Origin: Massilibacteroides sp.
GTDB lineage: Bacteria > Bacteroidota > Bacteroidia > Bacteroidales > Tannerellaceae
Reading direction: 5' to 3'
NCBI RefSeq assembly: GCF_028705895.1
Contig: NZ_JAQWCQ010000035.1
Span: forward strand, 1 to 38,648
Length of the DNA stretch: 38,648 nt
Below the pieces are notes generated by a model. The model saw only the letters and a program-made list of their open reading frames with translations, was not told the origin of the DNA and searched no databases. Positions 32,993 to 38,648 of the stretch are shown here, in pieces; the stretch's first letter is position 1; each line of letters opens with the position of its first letter. The position numbers and the translations under genes are program-made.

Positions 32993-35758
32993 ATGAAGCT
33001 ATTCCTTATCGACGCCTATGCGCTCATATATAGATCCTATTATGCATTTATTAAAAATCCAAGAGTAAACTCAAAAGGATTCAACACCTCTGCTATTTTT
33101 GGCTTTGTAAATAGCTTGGAGGATGTTATTAAAAGGGAGAATCCTACACATATAGCTGTAGGTTTCGATCCTTCGGGACCGACCTTCCGTCATGAGGCAT
33201 ATGAGCAATACAAGGCGCAACGGGAAGAAACGCCCGAAGATATACGTCTGTCGGTACCTTATATAAAGGATATTATCAGAGCATACAATATTCCTATTCT
33301 GGAAATACCGGGATTTGAAGCTGACGATGTGATCGGAACAGTGGCTAATTTGGCTGAAAAAGAAGGTTTTGACGTTTATATGATGACACCCGATAAGGAT
33401 TATGGTCAATTGGTAACGGAACATATATTTATGTATCGCCCCAAATTTGGCGGTGATTACGAGATTTTAGGTGTAAAGGAAGTACTCGAAAAATATGGAT
33501 TGAAATCAACCGAACAGGTGATCGACCTATTAGGACTAATGGGGGATAGTTCAGATAATATTCCGGGATGCCCGGGCGTAGGAGAAAAAACGGCTCAAAA
33601 ATTATTGGATGAATTTGGCAGTATAGAAAATTTGCTTGCCAATACAGACCAGCTTAAAGGTGCACTAAAAAAGAAGGTGGAAGAAAATGCGGAACAGATT
33701 CGTTTTTCAAAATTCTTGGCAACTATAAAAACAGATGTACCTGTCAATTTCGATGCAAAAGAATGCATCAGGGAAAAACCGGATGAAGATCGTTTAATCG
33801 AAATTTACACCGAGTTAGAATTCAGAACATTTATTAACAAAATGAAAGGAGAGGTCAAAAAGCCTGCTGAAACGGGGCCAATTCAGGGTTCGCTCTTTGA
33901 CGTATTTCCGAGCAATGACACAGATGTTTCAGAATATTCAACTCTCGCGGACTTAAAAAGCACTCCTCACAATTATAAAGTGGTTGATTGTGAGGATAGT
34001 TATCTTGAGTTAGGGGCTTATTTATTGAGTCAGGATTTTTTTGCATTTGACACGGAAACTGACGGGATCGACCCGTTAACAGCAGGATTAGTCGGTATCT
34101 CGTTTTCAATACAGGAAAATAAAGCCTGGTATGTTCCGATTCCTTCCGATAAGGAAGAAGCAACAAAAATAATTTCTTACTTCTCCCCTGCCCTGCAAAA
34201 TTCGGATTCTATTAAAATCGGACAAAACATAAAATTCGATATTCTTGCTCTACGAAAATATGGTGTGCGTGTTCGCGGTAGATTATTCGATACAATGATC
34301 GCTCATTATTTGCTCAACCCCGAACTTCGTCATGGTATGGACTATTTAGCGGAGACTTATTTAAAATATAAAACCGTCCCTATTGAAGAGCTGATCGGTC
34401 CTAAAGGAAAAGGACAAAAAACGATGCGGGATGTGCCCTTAGAACAAATAGCTGAGTATGCCGCAGAAGATGCCGACATAACTTTTAAATTGTACAATAA
34501 GTTTGCACCTGAAATAGAACAAGCCGGACTGCAATCGCTTTTCGAAGATATAGAGATGCCCCTTGTTTATGTTCTTGCCGAAATGGAATATACGGGAGTG
34601 AAATTAGATACCGCCGCATTAAAGCAATCTTCAGAAGAACTAACGGGTGAACTGATTAGATTAGAGAAAGAGATTCATGTAATGGCGGGAATGGAGTTTA
34701 ATATAAATTCGACTAAACAAGTAGGTGAAGTATTATTTGATCATCTGAAGATTGAAGAGAAGGTAAAGAAAACGAAGACGGGTAATTACAGTACAAACGA
34801 AGAAACACTCGAAAAACTTCGATCTAAACATCCCATCATAGGCAAACTTTTAGAGTATAGGGGGTTAAAGAAGTTGCTTAGCACCTATATTGATGCTTTG
34901 CCTGAACTAATCAATCCGGCAACGGGAAAGATACATACTTCTTTTAATCAGACGGTAACAGCGACCGGCCGACTCAGTTCTACGAATCCGAATTTGCAAA
35001 ACATTCCGATACGGGACGCGTTGGGACGTGAGATCAGGAAAGCCTTTATTCCGGAAAACGAAGATTGTTTGTTCTTCTCTGCCGACTATTCTCAAATTGA
35101 GTTACGAATCATGGCGCATCTAAGTAAAGACAAACATATGATCGAAGCTTTTCGGAGTGGTGAGGATATTCATGCCGCTACGGCTGCCAAGATATACGGC
35201 ATACCCGTCTCCGAAGTAAACAGTGATATGCGCCGCAAGGCAAAAACAGCCAATTTCGGAATCATTTACGGCATATCGGTATTCGGTCTTGCCGAGCGTC
35301 TTACGATACCGCGTTCGGAGTCTAAAGAGCTCATAGACGGCTATTTCAGGACATATCCTCAGGTACGTGAATACATGGATGAAAGTATTCGTATTGCTAA
35401 AGAAAAAGGCTATGTGGAAACGCTTTTCAAACGTAAACGTTACCTACCGGATATCAATTCGAACAACGCCATTGTAAGAGGGTACGCAGAACGAAATGCA
35501 ATTAATGCTCCAATTCAGGGAAGTGCCGCTGATATCATCAAATTAGCGATGGTACGTATTCATAAACGCATACAAACCAAAAACCTGAAAAGCCGCATGA
35601 TTCTTCAGGTACACGACGAACTAAATTTCAACGTCTATAAAGATGAATTCGATTTAATAAAACAAATCGTCCTCGAAGAAATGGAAAACGTCATCCAATT
35701 AGAAGTACCTCTGATAGCCGACTGCGGATCAGGCGCAAATTGGTTAGAAGCACACTAA
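32993..35758 (+). CDS. polA: DNA polymerase I
   Basis: The 921-residue protein has three domains: an N-terminal 5'-3' exonuclease (about 1-290, FEADDVIGTVA, LMGDSSDNIPGCPGVGEKTA), a 3'-5' exonuclease (about 325-510) and the polymerase. The proofreading residues are intact: D353 and E355 (FDTETDG), NIKFD, and YAAEDAD. Polymerase motifs are A with D698 (DYSQIELR), B (RRKAKTANFGIIYG) and C with D875 (QVHDELN). It fills gaps after excision repair and Okazaki-fragment processing. It converges on mutS, with 6 bases between stops. A weak TACTTTTA lies 40 bases upstream of the ATG. Confidence 0.98.
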   Translation: MKLFLIDAYALIYRSYYAFIKNPRVNSKGFNTSAIFGFVNSLEDVIKRENPTHIAVGFDPSGPTFRHEAYEQYKAQREETPEDIRLSVPYIKDIIRAYNIPILEIPGFEADDVIGTVANLAEKEGFDVYMMTPDKDYGQLVTEHIFMYRPKFGGDYEILGVKEVLEKYGLKSTEQVIDLLGLMGDSSDNIPGCPGVGEKTAQKLLDEFGSIENLLANTDQLKGALKKKVEENAEQIRFSKFLATIKTDVPVNFDAKECIREKPDEDRLIEIYTELEFRTFINKMKGEVKKPAETGPIQGSLFDVFPSNDTDVSEYSTLADLKSTPHNYKVVDCEDSYLELGAYLLSQDFFAFDTETDGIDPLTAGLVGISFSIQENKAWYVPIPSDKEEATKIISYFSPALQNSDSIKIGQNIKFDILALRKYGVRVRGRLFDTMIAHYLLNPELRHGMDYLAETYLKYKTVPIEELIGPKGKGQKTMRDVPLEQIAEYAAEDADITFKLYNKFAPEIEQAGLQSLFEDIEMPLVYVLAEMEYTGVKLDTAALKQSSEELTGELIRLEKEIHVMAGMEFNINSTKQVGEVLFDHLKIEEKVKKTKTGNYSTNEETLEKLRSKHPIIGKLLEYRGLKKLLSTYIDALPELINPATGKIHTSFNQTVTATGRLSSTNPNLQNIPIRDALGREIRKAFIPENEDCLFFSADYSQIELRIMAHLSKDKHMIEAFRSGEDIHAATAAKIYGIPVSEVNSDMRRKAKTANFGIIYGISVFGLAERLTIPRSESKELIDGYFRTYPQVREYMDESIRIAKEKGYVETLFKRKRYLPDINSNNAIVRGYAERNAINAPIQGSAADIIKLAMVRIHKRIQTKNLKSRMILQVHDELNFNVYKDEFDLIKQIVLEEMENVIQLEVPLIADCGSGANWLEAH

Positions 35759-35764
35759 AAATTA

Positions 35765-38395
35765 TCATTTACCAGTAATAATCTTGCGAATCTCGCTGAG
35801 CTTATTAAGCGCTTCAAGGGGCGTAAGATTATTCACATCCATATTCTTGATCTCATCGCGAACTGCACTAAGCACAGGGTCGTCCAACTGAAAGAAATTC
35901 AATTGATATCCTTCTGCACCGGATGCAATTTGCTTAACAGGCTTACTCTTAATTCCGTTTTTACTTTTAATTCCTTCCTGACGGTTATCCGTCTCCAACT
36001 GTTTAAGAATTTCGTTAGACCGCTTCACAATGCTCTTCGGCATTCCCGCCATCTTAGCCACATGAATACCAAAGCTATGCTCACTTCCACCGGGCACCAA
36101 CTTACGCAGGAAGATTACCTTATTATTCACCTCCTTCACGGATACATTATAGTTCTTTATCCGTTTGAATGAACGCTCCATTTCATTCAGCTCATGATAG
36201 TGTGTTGCAAAAAGCGTTTTTGCTTTCATTCCGGGATGTTCGTGGATATATTCTACAATAGCCCAGGCAATCGAGATACCATCATACGTACTTGTTCCCC
36301 GCCCCAGCTCATCAAACAAAACCAAACTTCGTGAAGATAAATTATTCAGAATATCGGAAGCCTCACTCATCTCGACCATAAACGTGGACTCACCCACAGA
36401 AATATTGTCCGAAGCCCCTACCCTTGTAAAAATCTTATCTACCAAACCTATTCGGCAACTCTCCGCCGGCACAAAACTACCAATCTGAGCAAGCAACGTA
36501 ATCAATGCCGTCTGCCGTAGTAAAGCCGACTTACCCGCCATATTCGGTCCGGTAATAATAATGATTTGTTGCTTTTCACTATCTAAATAAACATCATTAT
36601 CAATATAAGGCTCATCCAATGGCAACTGCTTTTCAATTACGGGATGGCGACCGGCTTTGATGTCGATCACATCCGAATCATCTACAATCGGACGGATGTA
36701 TTTATTTTGTTGTGCCACTTTGGCAAACGAAAGCAAACAGTCTAACCGGGCAATCAGATTGGCATTCGTCTGAATCGGAGAAATATACTCCATAAGGCAA
36801 AGCACCAACTCATTAAAGAGGCGTGCTTCAAGAGACAGGATCTTTTCTTCTGCCCCTAAAATCTTCTCTTCGTATTCCTTTAATTCTTCCGTAATATAGC
36901 GTTCGGCATTTACCAGAGTTTGTTTACGTATCCACTCAGTCGGTACCTTATCCTTATGCGTATTTCGAACTTCTATATAATAACCAAATACATTATTAAA
37001 TGCTATTTTCAAACTCGGAATCCCCGTACGTTCACTCTCGCGTTGCTGCACCTGCAGTAGATAATCTTTCCCTGAGTAAGCAATCTTGCGTAATTGATCC
37101 AATTCCTCGCTCACTCCCTTAGCGATGACACCGCCTTTATTTAATAATGCGGGAGGATCAGGGTTAATCTCTTTCTCAATTCTATCACGTATAAGTGCAC
37201 AAATATTCAACTGTTCCCCGATTCGTTGCAGGCTGGGATCATCACTCTCTTCGCAAACTCTTTTTACCGGTTCTATAGCCTTTAAAGCAACCTTTAGTTG
37301 CACTACCTCGCGCGGAGAAACACGGCCGACCGCTACTTTCGATATAATACGTTCCAGATCGCCGATCTGTCCCAACTGTGTATCCAACAATTCTTTTATC
37401 TCCGGGTGACGGAAGAAATACTCCACTACATCCTGCCGGTCGTGAATCGGTTTTACATCTTTCAACGGAAAAAGCATCCAGCGCCGCAACATACGCGAAC
37501 CCATCGGTGAAACCGTACGGTCGATAATGTTCAGCAAACTCTTTCCGTCCTCATTCATCGTGTCCACAATCTCCAGACTGCGAACCGTAAACTTATCCAA
37601 GCGCACATAGCGATCTTCTTCAATACGGGAAAGTGCCGTAATATGCGCAATATGGGTATGTTGAGTTACATCAAGATAGTGCAGGATTGCCCCAGAAGCT
37701 ACGATTCCTAATTTCAGATGACTTACCCCGAAACCTTTCAGGTTCTTCGTCTCAAAATGTTTCAACAGACGCTCTTCAGCCGTTTCAAAGGTAAACACCC
37801 AATCTTCCAGTTCGAAGGTAAAAAAACGGGAACCGAAACATTCTTCAAAATGCTTCCTGTTTTTTCGTTCCACTAATACTTCCTTAGGAGAGAAATTATT
37901 CAATAGTTTATCCACATAATCCGTCGTCCCCTCAGCCGTCAGGAATTCCCCCGTCGATATATCCAAAAAAGCAATACCACAGGTATTTTTACCAAAATGA
38001 ATAGAAGCAAGAAAGTTATTTTCTTTATGATTCAGAATATTATCGTTGATCGAAACTCCCGGAGTAACCAATTCCGTCACGCCTCGTTTCACCAACTTCT
38101 TGGTCATCTTCGGATCTTCCAACTGATCACAGATAGCCACACGTTTACCCGCGCGCACTAATTTAGGAAGGTAAGTATCCAATGCATGATGCGGAAAGCC
38201 TGCCATCTCCACATATTGCGCCTGCCCATTCGCCCGCTTCGTCTGCGTAATACCTAATATTTCAGCACCGATAACAGCATCATCACCATACATTTCATAG
38301 AAATCCCCCACCCGAAACAGCAAAATAGCATCCGGATGTTTGGCTTTTATCTCAAAGAATTGCTTCATCAAAGGGGTTTCAACAATCTTTCCCAC
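35765..38395 (-). CDS. mutS: DNA mismatch repair protein MutS
   Basis: The protein has 876 residues and starts at GTG 38395. The next ATG (38368) would cut into the conserved TPLMKQF segment, and an in-frame stop lies just upstream of the GTG. The mismatch-reading F32-x-E34 motif is in [12 protein letters not shown]. The Walker A motif GPNMAGKS is at 616-623, with Walker [10 protein letters not shown] and the signature [17 protein letters not shown] following. The C-terminal helix pair ends [13 protein letters not shown]. It recognises mismatches and recruits MutL. Confidence 0.98.
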   Translation of the reverse strand: MGKIVETPLMKQFFEIKAKHPDAILLFRVGDFYEMYGDDAVIGAEILGITQTKRANGQAQYVEMAGFPHHALDTYLPKLVRAGKRVAICDQLEDPKMTKKLVKRGVTELVTPGVSINDNILNHKENNFLASIHFGKNTCGIAFLDISTGEFLTAEGTTDYVDKLLNNFSPKEVLVERKNRKHFEECFGSRFFTFELEDWVFTFETAEERLLKHFETKNLKGFGVSHLKLGIVASGAILHYLDVTQHTHIAHITALSRIEEDRYVRLDKFTVRSLEIVDTMNEDGKSLLNIIDRTVSPMGSRMLRRWMLFPLKDVKPIHDRQDVVEYFFRHPEIKELLDTQLGQIGDLERIISKVAVGRVSPREVVQLKVALKAIEPVKRVCEESDDPSLQRIGEQLNICALIRDRIEKEINPDPPALLNKGGVIAKGVSEELDQLRKIAYSGKDYLLQVQQRESERTGIPSLKIAFNNVFGYYIEVRNTHKDKVPTEWIRKQTLVNAERYITEELKEYEEKILGAEEKILSLEARLFNELVLCLMEYISPIQTNANLIARLDCLLSFAKVAQQNKYIRPIVDDSDVIDIKAGRHPVIEKQLPLDEPYIDNDVYLDSEKQQIIIITGPNMAGKSALLRQTALITLLAQIGSFVPAESCRIGLVDKIFTRVGASDNISVGESTFMVEMSEASDILNNLSSRSLVLFDELGRGTSTYDGISIAWAIVEYIHEHPGMKAKTLFATHYHELNEMERSFKRIKNYNVSVKEVNNKVIFLRKLVPGGSEHSFGIHVAKMAGMPKSIVKRSNEILKQLETDNRQEGIKSKNGIKSKPVKQIASGAEGYQLNFFQLDDPVLSAVRDEIKNMDVNNLTPLEALNKLSEIRKIITGK

Positions 38396-38422
38396 GTTCT
38401 CTTTCGTTTAGTTTTTTGTCAT

Positions 38423-38431
38423 ACAAACTTA
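38423..38431 (-). promoter_or_regulatory. -7 box upstream of mutS
   Basis: On the minus strand TAAGTTTGT matches TAnnTTTGY and lies 28 bases before the GTG start at 38395. A TTTC 17 bases further upstream is a weak -33 candidate. Its spacing fits the GTG start rather than an upstream one. Confidence 0.55.
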
Positions 38432-38591
38432 GCGAAATTTCACGACTTGAAACGATGTTTCACCCTAATCTATACGATTTTCCTATGCATTATACAAGTA
38501 ATCTTAATAACTTTAGGCTGTATAATAGTTCCTATGTTTGAAAAAGGAGATTCCAGTTAGATAGGCAAGAAATAAGCTATATCATTTTAGT

Positions 38592-38600
38592 TAACTTTGT
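38592..38600 (+). promoter_or_regulatory. -7 box for the gene entering at the right edge
   Basis: TAACTTTGT matches TAnnTTTGY on the plus strand, 43 bases before an ATG at 38643. The box and leader are flanked by an 11-base inverted repeat (38572-38582 and 38634-38644). The intergenic stretch 38396-38642 holds this box, the mutS box and no gene I can support. Confidence 0.5.
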
Positions 38601-38642
38601 ATTTACAAGAATAACAGAGTGTTAACTTCAACAATATAGCTT

Positions 38643-38648
38643 ATGAGA
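38643..38648 (+). CDS. Possible start of a plus-strand gene (ATG, truncated by window end)
   Basis: Only ATG AGA is visible, so nothing can be said about the product. The start is suggested by the promoter-like box 43 bases upstream, at the same distance as elsewhere in this window. Confidence 0.35.

Noticed and set aside
1-38648. CRISPR arrays, insertion sequences, prophage genes, tRNA or rRNA genes
   Set aside because: No regular spaced repeats, transposase motifs, phage structural genes or tRNA-like foldable segments were seen in the gaps between genes.

Overview
This window looks like the chromosome of a member of the Bacteroidales. The support is a SusC/SusD pair with an ECF sigma/FecR regulator, lipoprotein enzymes, promoter boxes of the Bacteroides form (TTTG, about 19 bases, TAnnTTTG) and typical Bacteroidales versions of mutS, polA, mnmG and uvrC. 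I cannot name the genus. I saw no tRNA, rRNA, insertion sequence or CRISPR array, and no gene-free stretch exceeds 300 bases.

Layout. 1-109: the tail of a plus-strand gene. 148-4042 (minus): a large multidomain transglutaminase lipoprotein and an M16 zinc peptidase, 10 bases apart. 4242-19372 (minus): a polysaccharide utilization locus (PUL) read as susC, susD, two GH127-type enzymes, an MGH1/GH63-like enzyme, two beta-propeller glycosidase-like proteins and a third, divergent GH127-type enzyme. All junctions are short, which suggests one operon. Its likely regulators follow at 19516-21929: a FecR anti-sigma factor and an ECF sigma factor, separated by an opposite-strand AhpD/carboxymuconolactone-decarboxylase-like gene. 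The SusC has an N-terminal STN signalling domain, so a SusC-FecR-sigma relay is expected. The susC leader also appears to encode an antisense small RNA of about 78 nt, with its own promoter and terminator, like the DonS-type RNAs reported to repress Bacteroides PULs.

22138-38395 is mostly housekeeping. A 2-hydroxyacid dehydrogenase and a TIGR02757 protein lie on the minus strand. A plus-strand run follows: SpmA/SpmB-like membrane protein, ybeY, mnmG, uvrC, dtd, MazG-like and deoC, closed by a strong terminator. A HigB/HigA-type toxin-antitoxin pair sits directly behind that terminator and directly against the stop codon of a convergent polyprenyl synthetase. polA and mutS are convergent. A 16-base match to the ParB-binding consensus parS lies between mnmG and uvrC, suggesting the window is fairly close to the replication origin.

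The PUL probably handles an arabinofuranose-rich or related glycan. All three GH127-type enzymes keep the Glu-x-Cys and Cys-Cys zinc/nucleophile motifs of beta-L-arabinofuranosidases. No endo-acting enzyme or hybrid two-component sensor is visible. The most interesting items are the antisense RNA in the susC leader, the parS site, the three-GH127 PUL with two unassigned beta-propellers, the split sigma/anti-sigma pair and the compact promoter-operator of the toxin-antitoxin pair.
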